Assembly: GCF_032583975.1 (NCBI RefSeq)
Contig: NZ_JAWHTF010000009.1
Direction: 5' to 3' (one strand)
Source: Gilvirhabdus luticola
GTDB taxonomy: Bacteria > Bacteroidota > Bacteroidia > Flavobacteriales > Flavobacteriaceae
Length of the DNA: 64,000 nt
Under the pieces are notes generated by a model. The model made no database searches. It saw only the letters and a list, made by a program, of their open reading frames with translations, and had not been told where the DNA came from. Of the stretch, positions 18,503 to 27,522 are shown in pieces (position 1 is the stretch's first letter; each line of letters begins with the position of its first letter). Position numbers and translations under genes: made by a program.

Positions 18503-18521
18503 CATTTATATAATTAGAGTT

Positions 18522-19367
18522 TTATAAAGCTCCCCATTCTTTAAGAGAGTCTTTATTCATTTTTATGTAATCATCATTTTCAGATTTTTCAGCATCTGCT
18601 AACGATTTTTTAGCAAGCTCTATCGCTCCAGTTTTATCTCCTGCTTTAGCATAAATTAAAGATTGTTGTCTTAATTGCCAAAAACGAGGATTGTCGTTCA
18701 TACTCATGGCTTTATCTATCCATTCTTTAGCTTTATTAATGTCTTTGCCTTCACTTAAATAATACGTTGCAGCAGCAAAATAATCGTTAAATCCTGGACC
18801 ACTCATTACACTGGTTATGCTCTCGCTAACAATTTTATCTGTAGGAACAGCAAATGGAACTCCAACGTAAGCATTTTCCCAATAAAAATCTAGTGTAGCA
18901 CCAGAATTTTTTAGGTTGCTAACACTTATTGTGAAGGTTTCTACACTAAAAGGAAGAGGATATACTTCGGCAGTCACTCTTGCAGCAACTTTAGATTCGT
19001 CTAATTCTGCAGGTGCTCCACCTCCATTATGGTCTGTATAAAAAATAATATCCCAACTTTCTGCTTGTGGTATTGTAAGTATGCCATAAGAACCAGCTCT
19101 TACTGCTTTACCATCTATAGAAACATCATCGCTAAAAGTAACTTTAGTTCTATAGTTAGCTCCTGTTCTCCATAGTTTTCCATACGGTACTAAATCGCCA
19201 AAAACGGTTCTACCTTTAACACTTGGACGAGAATATTCTATAGTAACATCTGTTAATCCTACTTTTTGTTCAATTTTACTTGCTGGGCTTGGTGCTGGTG
19301 TTTGTACTTGAGCATTAACGCTAATGGTAAGCGCCAAAGCAATCATCATAAGGGTGATTTTTTTCAT
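18522..19367 (-). CDS. Secreted DUF2911 protein with TPR-like tail
   Basis: A 281-residue protein with an N-terminal signal peptide (cleavage near NAQ, residue 19). Residues 25-165 match DUF2911: VTIEYSRPSVKGRTVFGDL, PYGKLWRTGANYRTKVTFS and AGSYGILTIP are its conserved blocks. The tail (about 190-281) is helical and looks like TPR repeats (GKDINKAKEWIDKAMSMN, GDKTGAIELAKKSLADAEK). The function of DUF2911 is unknown; it is common in secreted Bacteroidota proteins. Confidence 0.85.
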   Translation of the reverse strand: MKKITLMMIALALTISVNAQVQTPAPSPASKIEQKVGLTDVTIEYSRPSVKGRTVFGDLVPYGKLWRTGANYRTKVTFSDDVSIDGKAVRAGSYGILTIPQAESWDIIFYTDHNGGGAPAELDESKVAARVTAEVYPLPFSVETFTISVSNLKNSGATLDFYWENAYVGVPFAVPTDKIVSESITSVMSGPGFNDYFAAATYYLSEGKDINKAKEWIDKAMSMNDNPRFWQLRQQSLIYAKAGDKTGAIELAKKSLADAEKSENDDYIKMNKDSLKEWGAL

Positions 19368-19648
19368 AATTTTTTCGAGTTTTAGAGTTGTTATTTATGT
19401 ATTCCATAAAAATACATATTTAATGACCTTCAAATGTTAACAAAAACTTAAATTAAGATAGCTTTTCTTCTATTTTAATTTAAGGTATAGAAAAGTTTAT
19501 CTTGTAAACATATTGCAATTATTGATTTTGCAATTAATTAAAGCTAACTTCGCTAATGGTGTGATATAAACAATAATTAAAGTTCATATCATATCTTCGG
19601 CGGTAATTGGATAAATGATATCCTAAAAATCATTTATAAAATAGTATT

Positions 19649-20362
19649 ATGGACAAGAATAAACTATTCCCTAAAACCCATATCTGGTTAATACTGCCTT
19701 TCATTGTCACAATTAGTGGCTTTTATTTTACCTATTGGACAAAATTCCTCGATGTCCCAATTTGACAGCACATACATGGACTTACTGCAACTTGCTGGTT
19801 TATATTGGTTATTGTTCAACCATACTTGTATCAAAATGGAAATATACGATTACATCGAAAAATTGGACTTATCGGATTGTTTCTAGCAGGTGGAGTTGTT
19901 TTCTCTATGTTACAAATGCTTCCTTTTATATTAAGTTCGGGAATACCTTCGGACATCGCATATGGAATTCTCTTCTTGGATTTTATTGCACTAGGAGGAT
20001 TTTCTTTTTCTATTTGGATGGGTATTCGGAATGTTAAGAACATCCGCATTCATGGAAGATGGATGGTCGCGACTGTGATATGGTCATTTCAACCTGCTGT
20101 AATTAGGTTGATAGATTTTTCAATACCGAAGACTACTAATGGAAATTCCCCGTTCAATTTTACAGAATTGGTCTATATATCAAATGGAATAATATTTTTA
20201 TCTATTCTTATTATAATGCTTGATGATTATAGAAAAGAAAAAGTTGTGTACTCAAGCTATACAGTGATATGCATTACGATGATTTTGATGTCTACTCTGT
20301 ATAGTTATATGACTAAAGCATCATGGTGGGGTTATTTTTTAGAATCTGCATTAAAAAGTTAA
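19649..20362 (+). pseudogene. Membrane protein gene interrupted by one in-frame TGA
   Basis: An ATG at 19649 opens a frame that encodes MDKNKLFPKTHIWLILPF and a first helix, then hits TGA at 19763-19765 (codon 39). The same frame continues directly as QHIHGLTATCWFILVIVQPY and stays open to the stop at 20362, giving 237 codons with six to seven hydrophobic segments. HxHG followed by W and then IRLHRKIG is a pattern of a small family of multi-helix membrane proteins of unknown role. A TGG (Trp) to TGA change would explain it. A downstream TTG (19805) could permit a shortened product, but this would lose the first helix and the HIHG motif. Either a recent pseudogene or a sequencing error. Confidence 0.75.
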
Positions 20363-20397
20363 ATGAATCAACCTACCCTAAGATTGTATAAAAAATA

Positions 20398-20516
20398 ATG
20401 CTTAAGTTTAATCCTAAATTTAAAGGCCAGTGCGTATTTGGTCACGCTGATTTTCCTGTGGAAAATCTTCGAATACAAAACCGCACTATTCTTATACGAA
20501 ACCGATAAGCGTAACT
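20398..20516 (+). repeat. Structured, repeat-like element with a 36-codon open frame
   Basis: This stretch between the interrupted gene and purC has a base composition and word content unlike its AT-rich surroundings. It has a perfect hairpin GATTTTCC-TGT-GGAAAATC (20449-20467), a second short stem CTTAT/ATAAG (20491-20509), and complementary pairs GTGCG/CGCAC (20430/20482) and ACGCT/AGCGT (20444/20508) that would cross as in a pseudoknot. An ATG frame of 36 codons (20398-20508, beginning MLKFNPKFKGQCVFGHADF) and a second frame both read through it. I believe similar sequences recur in flavobacterial genomes, but cannot verify that. Confidence 0.4.
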
Positions 20517-20524
20517 CAAAAAAC

Positions 20525-21472
20525 TTATCCTAAATACTCCAAAACATTCTCTTCTATCCTTTTTTGTATATCCGTGACATTTGCTTTTATAAATTCATCA
20601 CCTGTAATATTTTCGTAAAGCTCTATATAACGTTCGCTCACAGTTCCTATATATTCGTCACTCATAAAAGGCACAGATTGTCCTGGTAACCCCTGAAATT
20701 TATTGGCTATAAGCCATTGTCGTACAAATTCTTTAGACAATTGTTTTTGAGCTTCTCCTCTATCCTGCCTTTCTTGGTAGCCGTTAGCATAAAAATAACG
20801 TGAAGAATCTGGCGTGTGTATTTCGTCAATCAAAACAATTTTACCCTCTTTTGTTTTACCAAATTCGTATTTAGTATCTACCAATATTAAACCTCTACCA
20901 GCAGCAATTTCGGTTCCTCTTTGAAATAGTTTTCTGGTGTAATCTTCCAATATCACATAATCTTCTTCACTAACAATGCCACGTTTTAAAATATCTTCGC
21001 GAGAAATATCCTCGTCGTGGTTACCCATTTCGGCTTTGGTAGCAGGGGTGATTATTGGTTCTGGGAATTTGTCATTTTCTTTCATACCGTCTGGCATTGG
21101 TACACCACAAAGTACTCGTTTTCCAGCTTTGTATTCTCTTGCTGCATGACCAGACAGATAACCTCTTATAACCATCTCTACTTTAAACGGTTCGCATAAA
21201 TGACCAACAGCAACATTTGGATCTGGTGTAGCAATCAACCAGTTGGGTACCAAATCTTCAGTAGCTTTCATCATGCTGGTTGCAATCTGGTTCAAGATCT
21301 GTCCTTTATATGGAATCCCTTTTGGCATCACGACATCAAAAGCACTTAATCTATCGGTCGCAATCATGACTAGAACCTCATCATTAATGTTATAAACTTC
21401 TCTTACTTTTCCTTTATACACACTTTTTTGTCCTGGGAAATTGAAATTGGTATCTATAATAGTATTCTTCAT
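20525..21472 (-). CDS. purC: Phosphoribosylaminoimidazole-succinocarboxamide synthase
   Basis: A 315-residue SAICAR synthetase of the longer type found in Bacteroidota and eukaryotes. It joins aspartate to CAIR with ATP in purine synthesis. Visible signatures are YKGKVREVY near residue 19, MIATDRLSAFDVVMPKGIPYKG near 36, VEMVIRGYLSGHA near 100, and LILVDTKYEFG with IDEIHTPDSSRY near 195-225, which holds the metal and substrate residues. It starts 2 bp after the VOC gene ends. Confidence 0.96.
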   Translation of the reverse strand: MKNTIIDTNFNFPGQKSVYKGKVREVYNINDEVLVMIATDRLSAFDVVMPKGIPYKGQILNQIATSMMKATEDLVPNWLIATPDPNVAVGHLCEPFKVEMVIRGYLSGHAAREYKAGKRVLCGVPMPDGMKENDKFPEPIITPATKAEMGNHDEDISREDILKRGIVSEEDYVILEDYTRKLFQRGTEIAAGRGLILVDTKYEFGKTKEGKIVLIDEIHTPDSSRYFYANGYQERQDRGEAQKQLSKEFVRQWLIANKFQGLPGQSVPFMSDEYIGTVSERYIELYENITGDEFIKANVTDIQKRIEENVLEYLG

Positions 21473-21473
21473 T

Positions 21474-21887
21474 CTACTTAATTAAGCCTTTATTATTATC
21501 ATTTGGCTGTAGCAAATCCCACTTATTGCCATATAAATCCTCAAACACAGCTACAGTACCATAATCATACTCTTGCGGTGGTCTAATAAAATTAACATTC
21601 TTACTCTTTAACTTTTCATAATCTCGTGAAAAATCATCAGTAAAAAGAAACAAAAACACTCTACCTCCTGTTTGATTTCCAATACTATTAGCTTGTTCTT
21701 CATTGGCAGCTTTAGCCAACAGTAAGCTACACTCTCTAGCTCCTTTCGGAGCAATAACAACCCATCTTTTCTCTTGACTCAATTTAGTGTCCTCCAACAA
21801 ACTAAATTCAAGCTTGTTAATGTAAAAGTCAATAGCTTCATCATAGTCTTTAACAACTAGAGCAATATGCCCAATTCTTTGATACAT
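21474..21887 (-). CDS. VOC-family (glyoxalase-like) protein
   Basis: A 137-residue protein with the paired beta-alpha-beta-beta-beta modules of the vicinal oxygen chelate fold. It starts GHIALVVKDYDEAIDFYINKL and ends VAVFEDLYGNKWDLLQP, where the family's His and Glu/Asp metal ligands normally sit (H in GHIAL, D in EDLYGNKWDL). It could be a glyoxalase, epimerase or resistance-type protein; nothing narrows this. It lies in a run with phoH upstream and purC downstream. Confidence 0.85.
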   Translation of the reverse strand: MYQRIGHIALVVKDYDEAIDFYINKLEFSLLEDTKLSQEKRWVVIAPKGARECSLLLAKAANEEQANSIGNQTGGRVFLFLFTDDFSRDYEKLKSKNVNFIRPPQEYDYGTVAVFEDLYGNKWDLLQPNDNNKGLIK

Positions 21888-21915
21888 GTCCTATTTAAAG
21901 TAAGAATAAAAGTTT

Positions 21916-22869
21916 CTATTCCCGGTTTTCTATACTCTTATATGCTGAAATAATCTTTTTAACCAATTTATGTCGAATTACATCCTTGTCATCCAGAAAG
22001 ATCATACCAACACCTTCTACATCCTTTAAAATAAGTAATGCTTCTTTAAGACCAGAAATGGTACGACGAGGTAGATCTATTTGGCCTGGATCACCAGTTA
22101 ACAAAAATTTTGCGTTTTTACCCATTCTGGTTAAGAACATTTTCATTTGATTGTGTGTTGTGTTTTGTCCTTCATCAAGAATCACGAAAGCATCATCTAG
22201 TGTGCGGCCGCGCATAAATGCTAAAGGCGCAATTTGAATGGTCCCATTTTCTATATACATGGCCAGTTTTTCAGCAGGAATCATATCTCGTAATGCATCA
22301 TATAAGGGCTGCATATATGGGTCCAGTTTTTCTTTTAGATCTCCAGGAAGGAAACCTAAATTTTCTCCAGCTTCAACTGCAGGGCGTGTTAAGATAATTC
22401 TTCTTACCTCTTTATTCTTTAATGCTTGAACTGCCAAAGCAACACCAGTATATGTTTTTCCTGTTCCTGCAGGACCTATGGCAAAAACCATATCGTTTTT
22501 GCGCATACTTTCCACCAACCTACGTTGATTGACGGTTTGAGCCTTTATGATTTTTCCACTTACACCATGAACAATCACTTCTCCACCTTTATCAGAGGTA
22601 TTGTAATCATCACTAGTATTGCTAGTTAAAACGCGCTCTATAGCATTTTCATCTAATTTGTTGTATTTGGCAAAATGCTTAAAAAGCATGGTTAATCTAC
22701 GATCAAATTCTTCTAGTAGTTCTTCATCACCATAGGCTTTGATTTTATTTCCTCTGGCAACAATTTTAAGTTTTGGAAAGTATTTTTTTAAAAGTTCAAT
22801 ATTTAGGTTTTGGGCTCCAAAAAATTCCTTTGGACTTATCTCTTCAAGTTCAATAATTATTTCATTCAA
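21916..22869 (-). CDS. PhoH-family ATPase
   Basis: A 317-residue protein. An N-terminal KH-like part (about 1-100) is followed by a P-loop ATPase domain with Walker A AIGPAGTGKTYTGVA near residue 132, TRPAVEAGENLGFLPGDL, and Walker B AFVILDEGQNTTHNQMKMFLTRMG near residue 230, then LLTGDPGQIDLP. Members are phosphate-starvation or RNA-linked ATPases and putative helicases. A -7 box at 22926-22933 on the minus strand marks a promoter shared back to back with the DUF62 gene. Confidence 0.93.
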   Translation of the reverse strand: MNEIIIELEEISPKEFFGAQNLNIELLKKYFPKLKIVARGNKIKAYGDEELLEEFDRRLTMLFKHFAKYNKLDENAIERVLTSNTSDDYNTSDKGGEVIVHGVSGKIIKAQTVNQRRLVESMRKNDMVFAIGPAGTGKTYTGVALAVQALKNKEVRRIILTRPAVEAGENLGFLPGDLKEKLDPYMQPLYDALRDMIPAEKLAMYIENGTIQIAPLAFMRGRTLDDAFVILDEGQNTTHNQMKMFLTRMGKNAKFLLTGDPGQIDLPRRTISGLKEALLILKDVEGVGMIFLDDKDVIRHKLVKKIISAYKSIENRE

Positions 22870-22909
22870 AAGCTATTCGATTTAATTAAATTTATCAGTT
22901 AAGTTTTAT

Positions 22910-22933
22910 TAGTTTTGTGCTTGAACAAAGCTA
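22910..22933. promoter_or_regulatory. Divergent -7 boxes for phoH and the DUF62 gene
   Basis: TAGTTTTG on the plus strand (22910-22917) and TAGCTTTG on the minus strand (22926-22933) both fit TAnnTTTG. They face each other, so the two transcripts would overlap at their 5' ends by a few bases. No clear -33 elements were seen. Confidence 0.4.
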
Positions 22934-22979
22934 CATAATTTTACTAGAGAACACTTAAAAAAATATCAACAATTAATAC

Positions 22980-23816
22980 ATGGCAATTATCACATTAACG
23001 ACTGATTTTGGTGAAAAAGATCACTTTGCTGGTGCGGTAAAAGGAGCTATTTATAGTGAACTTCCAGAAGTAAGAATTGTTGATATCTCACACTCTGTTT
23101 CACCTTTTAACATTCCAGAGGCTGCTTATATTATTCAAAATGTGTATCATAGTTTTCCAAAGGGGACCATACATATTATAGGTATTGATTCTGAATTGAA
23201 TGATGATAACAAACATATTGCTGTAAAATTAGACGATCATTATTTTATCTGTGCCAATAATGGGATTATGAGTATGCTGTGCAGTGAAATAGCGCCAGAA
23301 AAAATTGTGAAAATTAATATTCATGATAAGATACATTCCAATTTTCCTGTTCTGGATGTCTTTGTAAAAGTGGCTTGCCATATTGCAAGAGGTGGAACTT
23401 TGGAAGTTATTGGTAAAAATATTGATAGCATAAAACCAATTAAAAATATTTCACCTTATGTGAACGATGATAAAACACAAATTATTGGCAGTATCATTTA
23501 CATAGATAACTACGGAAACGTAGTGACCAATATTAGAAAGAAGTTTTTTGAAACCATACAAAAAGGCAGAGCATTCGAAATATCTGCTCGCAATTATAAA
23601 TTTAAAACCATTCATTCCAAATACAGTGATATTGTTAATTTTGAAATTCCAGAAGAAAAACGAAATGATGAAGGTCGTGGATTAGTAGTATTTAACTCAT
23701 CTGGTTATGTGGAAATTGCGGTTTATAAAAGTAACAGTGCCACTGTTGGAAGTGCTTCTACTCTCATGGGATTAAATATTATGGATACTGTAACCGTTAA
23801 CTTTTTAAAAGAATAA
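22980..23816 (+). CDS. SAM hydroxide adenosyltransferase (DUF62) family
   Basis: A 278-residue protein with the family N-terminus ITLTTDFGEKDHFAGAVKGAI, VRIVDISHSVSPFNIPEAAY, and HYFICANNGIMSMLC, plus a C-terminal beta barrel (IIYIDNYGNVVTNIRKKFF). Relatives hydrolyse S-adenosylmethionine to adenosine and methionine; fluorinase and chlorinase are specialised members. The usual V-D-P-G-V-G loop is GIDSEL here, a difference seen in Bacteroidota members as far as I recall. The next frame begins 3 bp downstream. Confidence 0.85.
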   Translation: MAIITLTTDFGEKDHFAGAVKGAIYSELPEVRIVDISHSVSPFNIPEAAYIIQNVYHSFPKGTIHIIGIDSELNDDNKHIAVKLDDHYFICANNGIMSMLCSEIAPEKIVKINIHDKIHSNFPVLDVFVKVACHIARGGTLEVIGKNIDSIKPIKNISPYVNDDKTQIIGSIIYIDNYGNVVTNIRKKFFETIQKGRAFEISARNYKFKTIHSKYSDIVNFEIPEEKRNDEGRGLVVFNSSGYVEIAVYKSNSATVGSASTLMGLNIMDTVTVNFLKE

Positions 23817-23819
23817 AGA

Positions 23820-23912
23820 ATGTTAGTAAGAATTGTAAAAATGCATTACTTTAAAAATCACATTGGTGTTTTTCTTACTAGATTTAATCCTGCTAAATTA
23901 AGCCTACCATAA
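23820..23912 (+). pseudogene. Relic of an antibiotic-biosynthesis-monooxygenase (ABM) gene
   Basis: A 30-codon frame lies between the DUF62 gene and gldF; its TAA shares a base with the gldF ATG. The first residues MLVRIVKMHYFKNHIGVFL resemble the N-terminus of ABM-domain 'putative quinol monooxygenase' proteins (about 95 residues), which in related flavobacteria sit in exactly this position as I recall. The rest of the domain is absent. It is best read as the 5' end left after a deletion. It could also be kept as a short leader peptide coupled to gldF translation. Confidence 0.5.
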
Positions 23913-26302
23913 TGTTTGCAATTTTAAGAAAAGAAATTAATTCATTTTTTGCATCGTCAATTGGGTATGTAGTTATTGCTATTTTTTTAATACTCAATGG
24001 ATTATTTTTATGGGTTTTTAAAGGTGAATTCAATATTCTTGATTATGGATTTGCCGATTTGTCTTCGTTTTTTTTATTGGTACCATGGGTATTGATTTTT
24101 TTAATTCCTGCTGTAACTATGCGATCTTTTTCTGATGAAAAGAAGCAAGGTACATTAGAACTTTTACTCACTAAACCCATTGCTAAAAGCCAAATAGTTT
24201 TAGGAAAATATTTAGGTGCTTTCATTTTAATTCTTATCGCACTTGTACCTACTTTTTTATATGTATTCACCATCTACAACCTTGGAAATCCTGCTGGAAA
24301 TCTTGACATGGGAAGCATTATTGGATCTTATTTTGGATTGTTGTTTTTAGTTGGTGCTTATACATCTATTGGCGTTTTCTCATCTACATTATCTGATAAT
24401 CAGATTGTAGCTTTTATAATAGCCGTGTTTATATGTTTCTTTTTTTACATAGGATTTGAAGGCGTATCAGATTTTGTCTCAAGCAATTTTGTTGAGCAAT
24501 TGGGTATGAACTCACATTATAAAAGTATGGGTCGTGGCGTCATTGATTCTCGTGATATTCTATACTTTTTAAGCATCACTATTTTCTTTATTTATTTAAC
24601 AGTTAAACATATTAAAACCAAACCATTTAGTAAAAAAGACTATTCAACTCTTTTAATTATTCCTTTAGGTTTATTGGTTATTAATGCTTTTACTGTTAAA
24701 GTTGGAATATATAAACGATTTGATCTCACTGAAGATAAACGCTATACCTTAAATGATTCTTCATTAAATGTAATAAGTGAAGTTAATTCTCCCATAATTG
24801 TAGATGTTTTTCTTCAAGGTGATGATTTTCCATCAGAATTTAAGCGTTTACAAGCTGAAACCAAGCAATTACTTGAAGAATTTGCTGCTTATAACAGTCA
24901 GATAAAATTTAGTTTCATTAATCCACTTCAAGACGAATCCACTCGTGAACGTAACATACAGCAATTGAGTCAACGCGGTTTAAAACCCTTGCAGTTAAAT
25001 GTTCAGGAAAATGGAAGATCGAGTCAGGAAGTTATTTTTCCATGGGCATTGGCCAGCTATAATAACAAAACGATTATTATTTCTTTGGTGAAGAATAAAA
25101 TAGGTGCTTCTCAACAGGAATTAGTGACTAATTCTGTTCAAAATTTAGAATACGCATTTGCAGATGGTTTTAGTAAATTATTATTTCCCAAAAGACGAAA
25201 CATAGCTGTTTTAAAAGGAAATAATCAGCTGGATGATAGGTTTTTACAAGACTTTATCTTAACACTTTCTGAATATTATAACATAGCACCTTTTACTCTG
25301 GATAGTGTTGCTAATAGTCCACAAAAAACACTTAAACAATTAGAAGATTATCATTTAATAATTTCAGCAAAACCTACAGAAGCATTTACTGAAAATGAAA
25401 AATATGTTTTGGATCAATACACAATGAACGGTGGTAAAAGTTTGTGGTTAGTAGATGTAGTTGCCATAGATAAGGATAGCTTATATAATGATTCTGGTAG
25501 TAATGTTGCTGTAACTAGAGATTTGAATTTAAATGATTTCTTTTTTAAGTATGGAGTACGTATCAATCCTGTTGTTGTGAGTTCTATGTACTCCGCACCA
25601 ATTACATTGGCAATTGGAGAAGGCAGTGAGTCACAATTTCAACCTGTACAATGGCCTTATTCACCATTGGCACAAAGCACCAATAATCATCCTATTGTAA
25701 GCAATATTAATTTTGTGAAGCTTGATTTTGCCAATCAGATAGATACTTTAAAAAATGATATAAAAAAGACTATTTTATTAGAAAGTGCACCTGAAAGTAA
25801 AGTTGAAGGCACACCAATTGAAATTAGTCTGGATATTGTTACACAAGAACCAGATCCTTCTGTTTTCAATAAAGGAAGTCAAACTTTGTCTGTATTGTTG
25901 GAAGGTGAGTTTACTTCGGTGTACAATAACAGAATTAAACCATTTGAATTACAAAACCAAAAGGAAAAAAGTTTACCTACAAAAATGATTGTTATTGCTG
26001 ATGGAGATGTCGTAAAAAATGACGTAAATAGAAATGGCCCACAAGAGTTAGGTTTTGATCGTTGGACAGGTCAAGTTTTTGGGAATAAAGAATTCTTATT
26101 GAATGCCGTGAATTATCTTTTGGATGACGACGGACTTATAAACATTAGAACAAAGAATATAGAAGTTGCTTTTCTGGACCATAGAAAAATAGCTGAACAA
26201 AAAATAACATGGCAAATAACTAATATCTTGTTACCATTGGTCTTAATAGGTGGATTTGGACTTGCTTTTAATTACATCAGAAAGAAAAAGTACGCTGCTT
26301 AA
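23912..26302 (+). CDS. gldFG: Fused gliding-motility ABC transporter GldF-GldG
   Basis: A 796-residue protein. Residues 1-235 are GldF-like: an ABC-2 permease with six helices and the family block MRSFSDEKKQGTLELLLTKPI. From about 245 a further helix and KRFDLTEDKRYTLNDSSLNVI begin a GldG-like periplasmic part (EEFAAYNSQIKFSFINPL, GGKSLWLVDVVAIDKDS) ending in a C-terminal membrane anchor. In Flavobacterium johnsoniae these are two proteins of about 240 and 560 residues, so this is a clean head-to-tail fusion. With the ATPase GldA (not in this window) they form an ABC transporter required for gliding. Confidence 0.88.
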   Translation: MFAILRKEINSFFASSIGYVVIAIFLILNGLFLWVFKGEFNILDYGFADLSSFFLLVPWVLIFLIPAVTMRSFSDEKKQGTLELLLTKPIAKSQIVLGKYLGAFILILIALVPTFLYVFTIYNLGNPAGNLDMGSIIGSYFGLLFLVGAYTSIGVFSSTLSDNQIVAFIIAVFICFFFYIGFEGVSDFVSSNFVEQLGMNSHYKSMGRGVIDSRDILYFLSITIFFIYLTVKHIKTKPFSKKDYSTLLIIPLGLLVINAFTVKVGIYKRFDLTEDKRYTLNDSSLNVISEVNSPIIVDVFLQGDDFPSEFKRLQAETKQLLEEFAAYNSQIKFSFINPLQDESTRERNIQQLSQRGLKPLQLNVQENGRSSQEVIFPWALASYNNKTIIISLVKNKIGASQQELVTNSVQNLEYAFADGFSKLLFPKRRNIAVLKGNNQLDDRFLQDFILTLSEYYNIAPFTLDSVANSPQKTLKQLEDYHLIISAKPTEAFTENEKYVLDQYTMNGGKSLWLVDVVAIDKDSLYNDSGSNVAVTRDLNLNDFFFKYGVRINPVVVSSMYSAPITLAIGEGSESQFQPVQWPYSPLAQSTNNHPIVSNINFVKLDFANQIDTLKNDIKKTILLESAPESKVEGTPIEISLDIVTQEPDPSVFNKGSQTLSVLLEGEFTSVYNNRIKPFELQNQKEKSLPTKMIVIADGDVVKNDVNRNGPQELGFDRWTGQVFGNKEFLLNAVNYLLDDDGLINIRTKNIEVAFLDHRKIAEQKITWQITNILLPLVLIGGFGLAFNYIRKKKYAA

Positions 26303-26341
26303 ATGTTAATAAGTTTGTTTCCTATATTAAGCACTATAAGA

Positions 26342-26349
26342 TATATTTG
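26342..26349 (+). promoter_or_regulatory. -7 promoter box of dnaN
   Basis: TATATTTG matches TAnnTTTG, 41 bp before the dnaN ATG. The nearest upstream TTTG (26314-26317) is 24 bp away, longer than usual. Confidence 0.4.
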
Positions 26350-26390
26350 TATAATTAATTAATTTAGAATATAAACTCTTCAAGAGACCT

Positions 26391-27509
26391 ATGAAATTTA
26401 TAGTATCAAGTACATATTTACTCAAACAATTACAAGTTTTAGGAGGTGTCATAAACAACTCTAATACCTTACCTATTTTAGATAATTTTTTATTTGAATT
26501 AAACAATACTGCATTAACAGTTTCTGCAAGTGATTTAGAAACTACTATATCAGCAACATTAAAAGTAGAAAGTGATAATAGTGGAAGCGTAGCATTACCT
26601 GCGCGATTATTGTTAGACACTTTAAAAACATTTCCGGAACAACCTTTAACTTTTATCGTTGAAGAGAATAATACAGTAGAAATTAGTTCTAATCACGGAA
26701 AATACGCATTGGCCTATGCAAATGGTTCAGAGTTTCCTAAAGCAGTGGCACTTGAAGATCCAAGCTCAACTACATTAACAGGAGATGTTTTGGCAACGGC
26801 AATTAGCAAAACTATTTTTGCAGCTGGCAATGACGATTTAAGGCCTGTAATGAGTGGTGTATTCTTTCAGTTTTCTAAAAACGGCTTGACTTTTGTCTCA
26901 ACAGACGCACACAAATTGGTAAAATATAGACGAGATGATGTAAGTGCAAATCAAGAAGCAGAATTTATTATGCCAAAAAAACCTTTGAATCTTTTAAAGG
27001 GAATTTTACTAGGTAGCGAAGAAAATGTGACTATTGAATATAATGATTCCAATGCAAAATTCTCTTTTGATAATACAGAATTGGTTTGTCGATTAATAGA
27101 TGGTAAATATCCAAATTACGAAGCTGTAATACCTAAAGAAAATCCAAATAAATTGGTTATAGACCGAACACAGTTTCTAAATTCTGTGCGTCGTGTAAGC
27201 ATCTTTTCAAATAAGACCACACATCAAATTCGCTTGAAGGTTGCTGGGGCCGAGTTGAATATTTCTGCTGAAGATATTGACTATAGTAACAAAGCTGAAG
27301 AGCGTCTTACTTGTGATTATCAAGGTGACGATATGCAAATAGGATTTAATTCTCGTTTTTTAACCGAAATGATCAATAACTTAAATTCTGATGAGGTTCA
27401 ACTGGAAATGAGCTTACCTAATAGAGCTGGACTTTTAACTCCAGTAGATGGTCTCGACGAAGGCGAGCAAATTACAATGCTGGTGATGCCTGTGATGCTT
27501 AATAATTAA
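26391..27509 (+). CDS. dnaN: DNA polymerase III beta clamp
   Basis: A 372-residue protein of normal length for the sliding clamp. The three clamp domains are recognisable from MKFIVSSTYLLKQLQVLGGVI, ALTVSASDLETTISATL, LRPVMSGVFFQF (start of domain 2), STDAHKLVKYRRDD, and the C-terminal LLTPVDGLDEGEQITMLVMPVML, where the polymerase-binding pocket and M-P-V-R/M-L motif lie. It holds polymerase on DNA during replication. It has its own -7 box and converges on a sulfatase gene. It is not next to dnaA here. Confidence 0.97.
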   Translation: MKFIVSSTYLLKQLQVLGGVINNSNTLPILDNFLFELNNTALTVSASDLETTISATLKVESDNSGSVALPARLLLDTLKTFPEQPLTFIVEENNTVEISSNHGKYALAYANGSEFPKAVALEDPSSTTLTGDVLATAISKTIFAAGNDDLRPVMSGVFFQFSKNGLTFVSTDAHKLVKYRRDDVSANQEAEFIMPKKPLNLLKGILLGSEENVTIEYNDSNAKFSFDNTELVCRLIDGKYPNYEAVIPKENPNKLVIDRTQFLNSVRRVSIFSNKTTHQIRLKVAGAELNISAEDIDYSNKAEERLTCDYQGDDMQIGFNSRFLTEMINNLNSDEVQLEMSLPNRAGLLTPVDGLDEGEQITMLVMPVMLNN

Positions 27510-27522
27510 AGTTTTAATTGCA

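Noticed and set aside
19763..19765. TGA at codon 39 as selenocysteine or stop-codon reassignment
   Set aside because: Many other genes in the window use TGG for Trp normally, no SECIS-like hairpin was seen immediately after it, and the flanking residues suggest a Trp position.
19735..20037. Alternative-frame 100-codon open frame over the interrupted membrane-protein gene
   Set aside because: It is the +1 shadow of the membrane-protein frame; its product is Cys/Trp/Phe-rich without any family pattern.
22980..23816. Fluorinase or chlorinase activity for the DUF62 protein
   Set aside because: Most family members are SAM hydrolases; the halide-binding insertion of fluorinases was not seen.
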